Assembly (NCBI RefSeq): GCF_017916275.1
Contig: NZ_JAFMST010000007.1
Span: 186,001 to 250,000, forward strand
Length of the DNA: 64,000 nucleotides
Origin: Rubellimicrobium arenae
Lineage (GTDB): Bacteria; Pseudomonadota; Alphaproteobacteria; Rhodobacterales; Rhodobacteraceae
Direction of reading: 5' to 3'
The position numbers were made by a program, and so were the translations under genes. Every line of letters begins with the position of its first letter. Position 1 is the first letter of the stretch. Below, in pieces: positions 29,177 through 37,711 of the stretch. Below the pieces are notes generated by a model. It did no database searches, was not told the origin of the DNA, and worked only from the letters and a program-made list of their open reading frames with translations.

Positions 29177-29949
29177 GCGGCCTCCGCAAGATAATCGTGG
29201 ATGATCTCGCCCGGGACGAGGGTGAAGTCCGCGCGCCAGAAGAACCCCAGGAGCGGCTCCACGACCGGCAGGCGGAACACGGGCAGCTGCGCGTTGGGCC
29301 GAAGCTCCACGGTGCAGGGGCCAGTCCAGGCTTCATGGACCGTGACCTCGGACAGACGGCGCGAGGTGATCTGGCGGATGGCGGGCCGTCCGTCGATGTG
29401 GTCCACCGCCTTGAGGTTCAGGTTCGTGGCGAAATCGAAGAAGGGCTTCAGCGCCTCGGCCCCCACGGCCCGCTGCTTGTAGGGCAGCGTCCCGGTCAGC
29501 ACGTCGATGCCGTTCCGCTCGATCCGGCCGACCAGGAGGTCGCCGCGCATGTCCAGCGTCGGGTTCGCCAGCTTCTTGGGCTGACCATGGATCTCGCGCC
29601 CATGCGCGACACCCACCTCAGAGGAGAGCGCGAGATAGGGCGAGTAGGCCCCCTCGCGGTCGCCGAGCCGGGCGCCGAACATCACGTTGGCCTCGCCATA
29701 GGGGCCCAGCCAGTCGGTGTCGGTCATGCGGTAGATGTGGACGCAGGCCACGTCGCCCATGGGCTCGAGGGGCGGCGGCAACAGGAAGGCCAGCGCCTCG
29801 GGGTCGGTGCGCCAGTAGAGCGTCAGGATCTCGGCGTTGCGGAAGCGGAAGGGGAACGGCGGGATTGTCGGCGCGTCCCAAGGGGTCGAGAAGCCGCCTT
29901 GGCGGATGTCCGCCTCGGTCGGCCGCGTCAGGCCCCAGCGCGTGCTCAC
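29173..29949 (-). CDS. Acetoacetate decarboxylase-family protein
   Basis: A 258-residue member of the acetoacetate decarboxylase-like superfamily. The Schiff-base lysine region is kept: HGREIHGQPKKLANPTLDMRGD (Lys-Lys as in true ADC). RYNAE-like FRFRNAEILTLYWRTD and PEALAFLLPPPLEP are also typical. Members act on beta-keto acids or do aldolase/dehydratase chemistry, so decarboxylation is probable but not proved. The GTG start at 29949 has AGGAGA about seven bases upstream. Confidence 0.85.
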   Translation of the reverse strand: MSTRWGLTRPTEADIRQGGFSTPWDAPTIPPFPFRFRNAEILTLYWRTDPEALAFLLPPPLEPMGDVACVHIYRMTDTDWLGPYGEANVMFGARLGDREGAYSPYLALSSEVGVAHGREIHGQPKKLANPTLDMRGDLLVGRIERNGIDVLTGTLPYKQRAVGAEALKPFFDFATNLNLKAVDHIDGRPAIRQITSRRLSEVTVHEAWTGPCTVELRPNAQLPVFRLPVVEPLLGFFWRADFTLVPGEIIHDYLAEAA

Positions 29950-29980
29950 GCCGCTCTCCTCGCGATGGGGGTGGCGGGCC

Positions 29981-31108
29981 TCACGCCGCGATCCTCCTCA
30001 CCACGTCCTCGCGCACCTCGATGCCGAGGCCGGGGCCGGTCAGCGGATAGGCCCAGCCGTCGCGGTGCCAGATCTTCTCGGTCACGATCTCGTCCTGCAC
30101 GACGACCGGGAAGGGCTTGAACTCGAAGATCTCGGCGTTGGGCGAGGCGAGCGACAGGTGCAGGGACGCCGCCGTCGTGATGGCCGTCGACCAGGCATGG
30201 GCGTTGATGGTCTTGCCGTACTGCGTGCAGAGCGCGTCCACCTTGCGGAAGCCGGTGATCCCCTCCACCCGCGCCGGGTCCACGCCATAGACGTCGATGG
30301 CCTGGATGAACTCCATCTGACGCCGGTAGCCGGCCTCGGTGAACTCCCGCTCCCCGGAGGCGAGCCGGAGCGAGGTCGAGGCGCGCAGCTTGCGGTAGCC
30401 CGCGTCGTCCGTCGGATAGAGCGGCTCCTCGTACCAGCCGATGCCGGATTCGGCCATGCGGTTCGCCACGCTGATGGCGGTGTCCGCGTCCCAGCGCACG
30501 CCGTTGCCGATGTCGATCAGGATGCCCGCGTCTGGGCCGAGCCGTTCGCGCAGGCGCCGCACGAATTCCACGTCCGTGTCCGGATCGCCGCCGATGTTGG
30601 ATTCGCCCTTCTTGGCAAAGCCCAGCTTGGTCGATCGGAACCCGGCGGCGAAGAAGCCCGCCACCTCCTCCACGCAGGCGTCCATGCCCTTCTTGTTGAC
30701 GTGGGCGGACGCATTGGCGAGCAGCCGGTCCTGCCGGAGGCCGCCGAAGAGTTCGTAGAGCGGCTTGCCCGCGACCTTGCCGCGGATGTCCCAGAGCGCC
30801 ATGTCGATGCCCGAGATGGCGAGCGAGGCGATGCCCCCTTCGCCATACCAGAAGACGTGGCGCCGCATCATGGTCCAGGCGCCGTCGATGTCCTCGGCCT
30901 CGTGGTCCCGCAGCAGCGGCAGGAATCCTTCGGTGATGACGGTGCAGACGGCGTTGCAGGCCTCGGGCCACATGGCGATGCACTCGCCCCAGCCGACCAC
31001 GCCGTCCGAGGTCTCGACCCTGACGAGCACGGTGCGCCGCGTCGTGTTGAAGTCGTTCGGATCCGGATAGGCGATGTGAATGGGCTCGATCCGCGCGATG
31101 CGGGTCAT
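29981..31108 (-). CDS. Mandelate racemase/muconate lactonizing enzyme family (sugar-acid dehydratase-like)
   Basis: A 375-residue enolase-superfamily enzyme; many members in such operons dehydrate sugar acids. N-terminal capping domain (1-125) precedes the barrel with STKLGFAKKG (base Lys), LIDIGNGVRW (metal Asp), WYEEPLYP (Glu), LASGERE (Glu), DPARVEGITGFRK and NAHAWSTAI (catalytic-type His). First gene of the long sugar operon; its promoter lies in the 101-base gap shared with the divergent SDR. The exact sugar acid cannot be read off. Confidence 0.87.
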   Translation of the reverse strand: MTRIARIEPIHIAYPDPNDFNTTRRTVLVRVETSDGVVGWGECIAMWPEACNAVCTVITEGFLPLLRDHEAEDIDGAWTMMRRHVFWYGEGGIASLAISGIDMALWDIRGKVAGKPLYELFGGLRQDRLLANASAHVNKKGMDACVEEVAGFFAAGFRSTKLGFAKKGESNIGGDPDTDVEFVRRLRERLGPDAGILIDIGNGVRWDADTAISVANRMAESGIGWYEEPLYPTDDAGYRKLRASTSLRLASGEREFTEAGYRRQMEFIQAIDVYGVDPARVEGITGFRKVDALCTQYGKTINAHAWSTAITTAASLHLSLASPNAEIFEFKPFPVVVQDEIVTEKIWHRDGWAYPLTGPGLGIEVREDVVRRIAA

Positions 31109-31133
31109 ATGATCCTCCCCTGACGCGATCCCT

Positions 31134-31178
31134 TTGACAGGGCTCCTCCCGCGTCGTATCGAATTGGTCAGGCCAATT
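31134..31178 (+). promoter_or_regulatory. SDR promoter and divergent-operon operator
   Basis: TTGACA (31134-31139), a 17-base spacer and TATCGA (31157-31162) look like a promoter for the SDR gene. Directly after it, AATTGG-TCAGG-CCAATT (31162-31178) is a perfect 6-bp inverted repeat of the TTGGTC/CCAA type expected for FCD-class GntR regulators. It sits in the only gap between the SDR and the eleven-gene operon, so one regulator could control both. Confidence 0.5.
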
Positions 31179-31209
31179 AGCGTTCCCTAGCCAGCCGGGG
31201 TCAAGAGAA

Positions 31210-31965
31210 ATGTTCGATCTGCATCCCATTCCCGTTCCCGACCTGTCCGGACGGCGCGTGTTCGTGACCGGCGCCGGGCGCGGCATCGGCGCCGCCCTGG
31301 TCCGCGTGCTGGTGGAACGCGGCGCCCGCGTCGTGGCCGGCGTGCATGACGGGAGCGAACCGCTGCCCCAAGGGGCGCAGGCCGTGCCCCTGGACGTGAC
31401 CGACGACGCCTCGGTGGGGGAGGCGGCGGCCCGGGTGCGCGAGGCGCTGGGCGGGCTCGACGTGCTGGTGAACAACGCCGGCCTGATCTCGACGATCCGG
31501 CCGCTGTCGGAACTCACCGCGGACGAGCTGCGCCCCGCCTTCGAGGTCAACGCCATCGGGCTCCACCGCGTGACGATGGCCTGCCTGCCCTTCCTTGAAG
31601 AATCAAAGGGCCTCATCCTAAACGCCGGGACCGGCGCGGCGACCAAGGCCATGGAGGGCTGGACCGCCTACTGCACCTCCAAGGCCGCGGCGCGGATGCT
31701 GACCCTGATGCAGGACCTGGAGCTGTCGCCGCGCGGCGTCCACGCCCGTTTCGTCGGCATCCCGCCCACCGACACCGCCATGCAGGCCGAGATCCGGGAG
31801 GCGGGCCTGAACCCCATCTCCAGGATCCCGCAGGCCGACCTCGTGCATCCCGAGGTGCCCGCCTCGGTCCTGGCCTGGCTGTGCGCCGCCGGGAACCGCG
31901 GGCGCGAGGAGGTGCTGCTCGACGTGCGGGACGACCTGTTCAAGGGCATGATGCGGGCCGCCTAG
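31210..31965 (+). CDS. Short-chain dehydrogenase/reductase
   Basis: A 251-residue SDR. Cofactor loop TGAGRGIG, NNAG, and active-site YCTSK (YxxxK) are present. The usual catalytic Ser 13 residues before the Tyr is Thr (NAGTGAAT region), a conservative change. It is divergent from the sugar operon across a 101-base shared control region, suggesting it oxidises the same sugar or reduces a pathway aldehyde. Its TAG stop shares CTAG with the convergent DUF2585 gene. Confidence 0.87.
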   Translation: MFDLHPIPVPDLSGRRVFVTGAGRGIGAALVRVLVERGARVVAGVHDGSEPLPQGAQAVPLDVTDDASVGEAAARVREALGGLDVLVNNAGLISTIRPLSELTADELRPAFEVNAIGLHRVTMACLPFLEESKGLILNAGTGAATKAMEGWTAYCTSKAAARMLTLMQDLELSPRGVHARFVGIPPTDTAMQAEIREAGLNPISRIPQADLVHPEVPASVLAWLCAAGNRGREEVLLDVRDDLFKGMMRAA

Positions 31966-32528
31966 CCGGCGACCGCCGCCTGCCAGTCGCGCACGGCCCC
32001 CAGGGGCCAGAGCAGCATCAGCACATTGAGCGCGAGCCCGTCGCGGATCATCCAGACGGTGAAGGCCTCGAGGCCCAACGCGAGGAGGACGGACGCCCAG
32101 ACAGGAAGCCTCCGCGCGAGCCAGAAGCCGAATCCCATGCAGGCCACGTCCATGACCGAGTTGAGGACCGTGTCCCCGAGATAGTCCCTGGACACGGTCG
32201 CCGTCCGGTAGCGTTCGATCACCGCGTCGGAGTTCTCGGCCAGTTCCCAGGCGCATTCGACCAGGGTGGCGAGGGCGAACCGCCACCCGACCCCAAGCCG
32301 CCGCGCCCCGAGGGCGAGCACGGCGTAGAAGATGAGCCCGTGGATCAGGTGGCTGGGCGAGTACCAGTCGAACAGGTGCTGCGACCCTTCCGGTCCCCAA
32401 GGGTCGTCGTACCACAGGAGGATCCGGCCCGAGGGCGCGATCGGCGCGCGCCCGTCCGCCAGGAGCCAGGCAGCCGAGGCCGCCACGATCAGAAGGGAAA
32501 CGAACCAGGGGCGTGCGTCGCGGGTCAT
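31962..32528 (-). CDS. DUF2585/UPF0314-family membrane protein
   Basis: A 188-residue inner-membrane protein with about five hydrophobic segments. It matches the alphaproteobacterial DUF2585 family: WYSPSHLIHGLIFYAVL, ATLVECAWELAENSDAVIER, YLGDTVLNSVMDVACMGFGF. Function is unknown. It is convergent with the SDR and shares CTAG with it. Confidence 0.85.
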   Translation of the reverse strand: MTRDARPWFVSLLIVAASAAWLLADGRAPIAPSGRILLWYDDPWGPEGSQHLFDWYSPSHLIHGLIFYAVLALGARRLGVGWRFALATLVECAWELAENSDAVIERYRTATVSRDYLGDTVLNSVMDVACMGFGFWLARRLPVWASVLLALGLEAFTVWMIRDGLALNVLMLLWPLGAVRDWQAAVAG

Positions 32529-32606
32529 GACGACCAGCGATGCACACCCCTGGGCCTCAGCGCAACGGACAGCTCGGGGCTGGGATGGCGGTGCCCCCCG
32601 GGCGTG

Positions 32607-32831
32607 TCAGATGCACTTCACGATCACGGGCTTCATCATGTCGCCCCAGCAGCCGCCGCCGCAGTGGTAACGCTCGGAGCGGTGCAATTCGACCGAAAGG
32701 CCGGCGTCCACCGCCTCGCGGATGGCCGCGTTCAGGCGGCCCAGCTGCTCGGCCACGGCCTCGATCCCGGCCATCTGGCGCTCGGTCAGGGACATCGTGC
32801 CTTCCATCGCTTCGGGGGTCATGTCGTACAT
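32607..32831 (-). CDS. Small Cys-containing protein downstream of isocitrate lyase
   Basis: A 74-residue soluble protein I do not recognise. It has a helical first half (LTERQMAGIEAVAEQLGRLN) and a C-terminal RYHCGGGCWGDMMKPV segment with a C-x3-C pair and a terminal Cys-Ile, so metal or cofactor binding is possible. AAGGAGGG precedes ATG 32831 with eight-base spacing, a strong ribosome site, and the gene begins 17 bases after aceA, so it is probably cotranscribed. Confidence 0.7.
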   Translation of the reverse strand: MYDMTPEAMEGTMSLTERQMAGIEAVAEQLGRLNAAIREAVDAGLSVELHRSERYHCGGGCWGDMMKPVIVKCI

Positions 32832-32848
32832 CTCGTGCCCTCCTTAAG

Positions 32849-34135
32849 TCAGGCGTGGGTGAACTGGGCGGTTTCGGTGGATTCGCCCATGGCGGTCGTG
32901 GACGACTTGCCCTGGGTGATGGTGGTCGAGACGAGGTCGAAGTAGCCGGTCCCGACCTCGCGCTGGTGCCGCACGGCGGTGAAGCCCTGCTTGGTCGCGG
33001 CGAACTCGCGCTGCTGCAGCTCCGAATAGGCGTCCATGCCGCGGTCGCGGTAGCCGTCGGCCAGCTCGAACATCGACAGGTTCAAGGAGTGGAAGCCCGC
33101 CAGCGTCACGAACTGGAACTTGTAGCCCATGGCGCCCAGCTCGCGCTGGAACTTCTTGATGGTCTCGTCGTCGAGCTTGGCCTTCCAGTTGAAGCTCGGC
33201 GAGCAGTTGTAGGCGAGGAGCTTGCCCGGATACTTCGCGTGCACGGCTTCTGCGAACTTGCGGGCGTCGTCGAGGTCGGGGTGCGAGGTCTCCCACCACA
33301 GGAGGTCCGCGATCTCGGCATAGGCCAGCCCACGGGCGATGCAGTGGTCGAGGCCGGTGCCGGGCTTGAGGCGGAAGAAGCCCTCGGTCGTGCGGTTCTC
33401 GCGGTCGATGAAGGGGTGGTCGCGCTCGTCCACGTCCGAGGTGATGAGCTGCGCGGATTCGGCGTCCGTCCGGGCGACCGTGATCGTGGGCACGCCCATC
33501 ACGTCGGCGGCGAGACGGGCCGCCACGAGGTTCCGCTCGTGCGCCGCCGTGGGGATCAGGACCTTGCCGCCCAGGTGGCCGCACTTCTTCTCGCTCGCGA
33601 GCTGGTCCTCGAAGTGGACGCCCGCCGCGCCGGCCTCGATGAAGGCCTTCATGATCTCGAAGGAGTTGAGCGGCCCGCCGAAGCCCGCCTCGGCGTCGGC
33701 GACGATGGGGACGTACCAGTCGCGGGTGACGTTGCCTTCGGAGGCCTCGATCTCGTCGGCGCGGCGCAGGGTGCGGTTGATGCGGCGGCAGAGCTCGGGG
33801 GCGGCGTTGGCCGGATAGAGCGACTGGTCCGGATACATCGCGCCCGCCGTGTTGGCGTCGGCCGCGACCTGCCAGCCCGACAGGTAGATGGCCTTCAGCC
33901 CCGCGCGGACCTGCTGCATCGCCTGGTTGCCGGTGACGGCGCCGAGGGCGTTGATGAAGGGCTCCTCGTGGAGCTGCTTCCACAGGCGGTTCGCGCCCCG
34001 CTCGGCCAGCGTGTGCTGGATGGTCAGCGAGCCGCGCAGTTTGGCGACGTCTTCCGGCGTGTAGGGGCGGTTGATCCCGTCAAAGCGGCCCTCGGGCGCA
34101 TGGGGGACGAGGTCCTGGAAGGTGAGTTGCGTCAT
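32849..34135 (-). CDS. aceA: Isocitrate lyase
   Basis: A 428-residue enzyme splitting isocitrate to glyoxylate and succinate, the first step of the glyoxylate shunt for growth on acetate. The active-site loop KKCGHLGGK is present with [31 protein letters not shown] context and [12 protein letters not shown]. Length is standard for bacterial AceA. Divergent across 148 bases from a RamB/ScfR-type regulator, which likely controls it. Malate synthase is not in the window. Confidence 0.96.
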   Translation of the reverse strand: MTQLTFQDLVPHAPEGRFDGINRPYTPEDVAKLRGSLTIQHTLAERGANRLWKQLHEEPFINALGAVTGNQAMQQVRAGLKAIYLSGWQVAADANTAGAMYPDQSLYPANAAPELCRRINRTLRRADEIEASEGNVTRDWYVPIVADAEAGFGGPLNSFEIMKAFIEAGAAGVHFEDQLASEKKCGHLGGKVLIPTAAHERNLVAARLAADVMGVPTITVARTDAESAQLITSDVDERDHPFIDRENRTTEGFFRLKPGTGLDHCIARGLAYAEIADLLWWETSHPDLDDARKFAEAVHAKYPGKLLAYNCSPSFNWKAKLDDETIKKFQRELGAMGYKFQFVTLAGFHSLNLSMFELADGYRDRGMDAYSELQQREFAATKQGFTAVRHQREVGTGYFDLVSTTITQGKSSTTAMGESTETAQFTHA

Positions 34136-34223
34136 CGGGGGTCATTCCTTGCGATCGGTATGGTCCTGATCTTGCGGCAGCGCAGCGTCGGAACAAGACG
34201 GACAGCTCAGCCGAAAGGATGAC

Positions 34224-34273
34224 TTGTCAAACCTGTACAGCTTGTCATTTGTAAATCTGTATCTGATTTGACA
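34224..34273. promoter_or_regulatory. Divergent aceA/regulator control region
   Basis: This AT-rich part of the 148-base gap contains TGTCAAA (34225-34231) and its inverse TTTGACA (34267-34273), a dyad ATTTGTAAAT (34247-34256) and a further TTGTCA (34243-34248). On the minus strand 34225-34230 reads TTGACA, a possible -35 for aceA. The last TTTGACA abuts the regulator's AGGAG, suggesting autoregulation. Protein binding is inferred. Confidence 0.5.
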
Positions 34274-34283
34274 GGAGTCCGGC

Positions 34284-35711
34284 ATGGATGGGAGCGGACG
34301 GCGCAAGATCATGGCCGGGGCGCAGCTGCGTCGCCTGCGCGCCACCCTGGGCCTGTCGCAAAGCGCGATGGCGGCGGAACTGGGCATCTCGGTCAGCTAT
34401 CTCAACCTCGTCGAGCGCAACCAAAGGCCGCTGACCGCGCAGCTCCTCATCCGGCTCTCGGAAACCTATGCCATCGACGCCCGCGACTTTGCCGGGGCGG
34501 AGGACTCGCAGGGGGCCTCCGAGATCGAGGAAGTGCTGGCCGACCCTCTGCTGGCGCCGCTCCAGGTGCCGCGGGCCGAGGTGCGGGCCGCCCTGGAGCA
34601 GGCCCCCACCCTTCTTGCGGCCTTCAAGCGGCTCCACGCCGCCTATGCCGGGGCGGCGGAGCTGGGATCGGGCCTCGCGGGCGAACGCTCGGAGGCGGAG
34701 CGCGGAGCGTCGGCCTCCCAGGGCAGCGACGCGGTCGAGCAGGTCCGCGCCCTCCTGCAGCAGGGCAACAACCATTTTCCGGCCCTGGAGGACGCGGCCG
34801 AGAGCCTCAGCGCGGAGCTGGTCCAGGTGGACGGCGACCTCCTCCATGCGCTCACCCTCCGGTTGCGGGCGCGGCACGGCATCCGGGTGCAGGTCATGTC
34901 CCACAAGGAGATGGGTGTCACCCTGCGCCACTATGACCGCCATCGGCGCAAGCTGATGATCTCCGAACTCATGGAGCCCGCCGGGCGGGCCTTCCAGGCG
35001 GCCTACCAGGTCGGCCTGCTCGAGGCGGGCGACGTCGTGGACGCGCTCCTGGCGTCCTCTGACCTTCGCGACGCCCAGGCGCGCAAGCTCGGGCGGATCA
35101 CCCTGTCGAACTACTTCGCCGCGGCGCTCATGATGCCCTACGGGCGCTTCCTCGCGGCGGCGCAGGACCTGGGCTACGACGTGGACATGCTGGGGGCACG
35201 CTTCGGCGCGAGCTTCGAACAGGTGGCGCACCGGCTCACGACCCTGTCCCGCCCCTCGGCGCGGGGCGTGCCGTTCTTCATGGTGCGGGTGGACAACGCC
35301 GGGAACGTGTCCAAGCGGTTCTCGTCCGGCGCGTTCCCCTTTTCGCGCTTCGGAGGGACCTGCCCCCGCTGGAACCTGCACGACGTGTTCCGCCATCCGG
35401 GGCGGACGCTGACGCAACTGGTCGAGATGCCGGATGGAAAGCGCTGGTTCTCGGTCGCGCGGATGGTGCGCCGGCTGGCGGTGCCCTGGGGCGAGCCCGA
35501 GCCCGCCTTCGCCGTGGGCCTGGGCTGCGAGGAGCGGTTCGCGCCGCAGCTGGTCTATGCGCGAGGCCTGCGGGAGATGGCGGCGACGGGGATCGGAGTG
35601 AACTGCCGCCTTTGCGAGCGCCCCAACTGCCCCAGCCGGGCGGCGCCGCCGCTCCTGGGCGGGCTCGACCTCAGCGAGGCCACGCGGGGGCTGTCGCCCT
35701 TCGGGCGCTAG
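34284..35711 (+). CDS. RamB/ScfR-type XRE regulator of acetate or propionate metabolism
   Basis: A 475-residue regulator with an N-terminal XRE helix-turn-helix (AQLRRLRATLGLSQSAMAAE, then GISVSYLNLVERNQRPLT), a central IrrE-like M78 region, and a C-terminal DUF2083 short-chain fatty acyl regulator domain with GGTCPRWNLHDVFRHPG and CRLCERPNCPSRAAPP. Its divergent position next to aceA is the arrangement expected of RamB-type control of isocitrate lyase. AGGAG lies six bases before ATG. Its TAG stop shares CTAG with the gene at 35708. Confidence 0.9.
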   Translation: MDGSGRRKIMAGAQLRRLRATLGLSQSAMAAELGISVSYLNLVERNQRPLTAQLLIRLSETYAIDARDFAGAEDSQGASEIEEVLADPLLAPLQVPRAEVRAALEQAPTLLAAFKRLHAAYAGAAELGSGLAGERSEAERGASASQGSDAVEQVRALLQQGNNHFPALEDAAESLSAELVQVDGDLLHALTLRLRARHGIRVQVMSHKEMGVTLRHYDRHRRKLMISELMEPAGRAFQAAYQVGLLEAGDVVDALLASSDLRDAQARKLGRITLSNYFAAALMMPYGRFLAAAQDLGYDVDMLGARFGASFEQVAHRLTTLSRPSARGVPFFMVRVDNAGNVSKRFSSGAFPFSRFGGTCPRWNLHDVFRHPGRTLTQLVEMPDGKRWFSVARMVRRLAVPWGEPEPAFAVGLGCEERFAPQLVYARGLREMAATGIGVNCRLCERPNCPSRAAPPLLGGLDLSEATRGLSPFGR

Positions 35712-35872
35712 CCGTTCGGGGTTCCCCCGCTCCGCTCGGCGACGGCCTTGGCCAGGCGGATCACATAGTCCGCCCAGTCGAAGCGCGGCGGCGGCGTTCC
35801 GTTGCCGGGGAGCCGCAGCCCGCGCAGGAGCGGCAGCTCGGGCAAGGCCGGGTCGTAGGTCATAAGATCCAT
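35708..35872 (-). CDS. Small hypothetical protein
   Basis: A 54-residue protein from ATG 35872 (a longer start at 35938 would add 22 Ala/Gly-rich residues). Visible text is TYDPALPELPLLRGLRLP and PPPRFDWADYVIRLAKAVAE, the second part probably one amphipathic helix. No family recognised. Its stop shares CTAG at 35708-35711 with the convergent regulator, the same arrangement as two other real gene pairs here, which mildly supports it. Confidence 0.5.
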   Translation of the reverse strand: MDLMTYDPALPELPLLRGLRLPGNGTPPPRFDWADYVIRLAKAVAERSGGTPNG

Positions 35873-35963
35873 GCGCGCGTTCCCGATCGCTGTCCGGGCG
35901 CCTGTTAGCCCCGCGGCGCCGTTGCGCCAAGGGGCCATGGGCCCGGGCGTCAGCGGCCTTCCG

Positions 35964-36338
35964 TCACTCCTCCATCGGGCCGCCGGCGTTCTTCCAGTCG
36001 CCGATGCCGCCGATGTTGCTGACGTTGGTGAATCCCATCTCCTTCAGGGTCTTGCCCGCCAGAGCCGCCTGCCCGCCCGCGCCGCAGACCAGGTAGATCT
36101 CCGCATCCTTCTTCAGGACCGGGTTGTGGTACTGCGATGAATCGTCGGCGGCGAACTCCATGAAGCCACGGGGCACGCGGGCGGCGCCGGCGATGGTCCC
36201 GGTCTTGGCGATGGCGCCCGAATCGCGCACGTCGATGAACAGCGCGTTGCCCTCGGCGTGCTTCTTCATGGCGTCCTCGACCGGCACGCGGGGCACCTGA
36301 TTGTTGGCCTCGTCGAGATAATCCTTGGCCGTCTTCAT
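35964..36338 (-). CDS. Rhodanese-like sulfurtransferase
   Basis: A 124-residue single-domain rhodanese. ALFIDVRDSGAIAKTGTIAGA and the active-site loop YLVCGAGGQAALAG, with the persulfide-forming Cys, are present, followed by IGGIGDWKNAGGP. Probably cytoplasmic sulfur transfer; no signal peptide. AGGAGGAG precedes the start. Monocistronic. Confidence 0.87.
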   Translation of the reverse strand: MKTAKDYLDEANNQVPRVPVEDAMKKHAEGNALFIDVRDSGAIAKTGTIAGAARVPRGFMEFAADDSSQYHNPVLKKDAEIYLVCGAGGQAALAGKTLKEMGFTNVSNIGGIGDWKNAGGPMEE

Positions 36339-36753
36339 GACGCAGCTCCTCCTGTTGATCGCGGCGGACCATTGATGTCCGCTCCGTTATGACAGGAGCT
36401 AGCGCCGGACACCAAGCGTCAATCGGCACAGCCGGCCCTGCCCGGGCGCACGGAACCGCCTTGGCGGCCCTCACGTCGGGTTGACAGAACGTCAGCCGCG
36501 TTCGACACCAATGAGGCCGGATCCGTGGCTCACGCCGCCCGGCCGGTTCCCGGGACCTCGCCGTCCGACGGACGCGGCCCCCGACCTTCTCCGCGGCGCC
36601 CAACCGGCGTCGCGCTGCGGACCGCGCGGGCCCCCCGGGGCGCCCAGCCCGCGCCGGCGACGATCCAGGCGGCCACGCCGCCCGGAGACCAGGCGCCCGT
36701 TTTCCGCGCAGGGGCCGCCAGAGCCCCGCGCGACCAACCGGAGGACGACGACC
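36339..36753. other. Divergent intergenic region, rhodanese / sugar-binding protein
   Basis: About 415 bases without a supported gene. TTGACA at 36481-36486 may be a -35 for the transporter operon, but no good -10 follows at 17 bases. The remaining 240 bases to the binding-protein ATG would be a long leader; the frame that extends through it is Arg/Pro-rich shadow sequence without a domain. Confidence 0.45.
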
Positions 36754-37701
36754 ATGCTGAGACGCACGTTCCTGGCCACGGCAGCCGCCCTGGCCATCGG
36801 GCCGACCCTGGCCCTGGCGCAGGAGCAGGAGGCCAAGACCTTCTACTGGGTGTCCCACGGGTCGCCGGCCGACCCCGTCTGGACCTACTTCCTGCAAGGG
36901 GCCGAGCAATGGGCCGCCGACACCGGCCAGACGGTGAACACCTCGTTCCATTCGGGGGACGTGCCCTCGCAGCAGGAGGCGGTGCGCGCCGCGATCGCCG
37001 CCGGAGCCGACGGGATCTGCTCCACGAGCCCCGACCCGGGCAGCATGGTCGACGTGGTGGCCGAGGCCCGTGCGGCCGGCATCCCGATCATCAACTTCAA
37101 CACCTCGGACGACGCGCCCGACTGGAACGCCTATGTGGGCGGCGATCTCCACGAGGTCGGCCGCCAGTGGGCGCAGTACCTGGTGGACAACCAGCTCGTG
37201 AAGGAGGGCGATTTCGTCTGGATGCCCGTCGAGGTGCCCGGCGCCTCCTACGGCGTCGAGGAGGAGAAGGCCATCGCCGAGGTCTTCGAGCCCTTGGGCA
37301 TCACCTGGGAGGTGACGGACGCGACGCTCGACCAGGCCGAGATCATCACCCGGATGACGGACTACATGACCGCCAACCAGGGCAAGGTGACGGCCATCAT
37401 CGGGCTGGGCGACCTGGTCACGGGCTCGATCAAGCGGGTCTTCGACCAGGCGGGGATCGCGCCCGGCTCGATCCCGGTCGTGGGCTGGGGCAACAGCCTC
37501 GACACCACGCAGGAGGTGCTGGACGGCTACGTCAACGCCGCCATGTGGCAGGACCCGCAGGCGACCTCCTATCTCTGCCTGTCCTCCCTCCTGATGGAGT
37601 CGGGCGGCGTGCCGATCGGCTTCGACATCATCACTGGCGCGCTCTACGAAAAGGACACCGCGCAGGTGTACCACGACATCATGTCGGGCGGCGGCAACTG
37701 A
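36754..37701 (+). CDS. Periplasmic sugar-binding protein (RbsB/FrcB-like)
   Basis: A 315-residue secreted Peripla_BP_4 protein. ATG 36754 starts a signal peptide (LRRTFLATAAALAIGPTLALA) and has GGAGG about eight bases upstream. Binding-fold marks are FYWVSHGSPADPVW, QQEAVRAAIAAGADGI, GIPIINFNTSD and TAIIGLGDLVTGSIKRVF. First gene of a four-gene operon with one permease and one single-domain ATPase, the FrcBCA layout. Ligand not certain. Confidence 0.88.
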   Translation: MLRRTFLATAAALAIGPTLALAQEQEAKTFYWVSHGSPADPVWTYFLQGAEQWAADTGQTVNTSFHSGDVPSQQEAVRAAIAAGADGICSTSPDPGSMVDVVAEARAAGIPIINFNTSDDAPDWNAYVGGDLHEVGRQWAQYLVDNQLVKEGDFVWMPVEVPGASYGVEEEKAIAEVFEPLGITWEVTDATLDQAEIITRMTDYMTANQGKVTAIIGLGDLVTGSIKRVFDQAGIAPGSIPVVGWGNSLDTTQEVLDGYVNAAMWQDPQATSYLCLSSLLMESGGVPIGFDIITGALYEKDTAQVYHDIMSGGGN

Positions 37702-37711
37702 CCTCCCCCCT

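Noticed and set aside
36481-36753. A 91-codon N-terminal extension of the FrcB-like binding protein
   Set aside because: It is Arg/Pro-rich and would bury the signal peptide; the ATG at 36754 has a good ribosome site.
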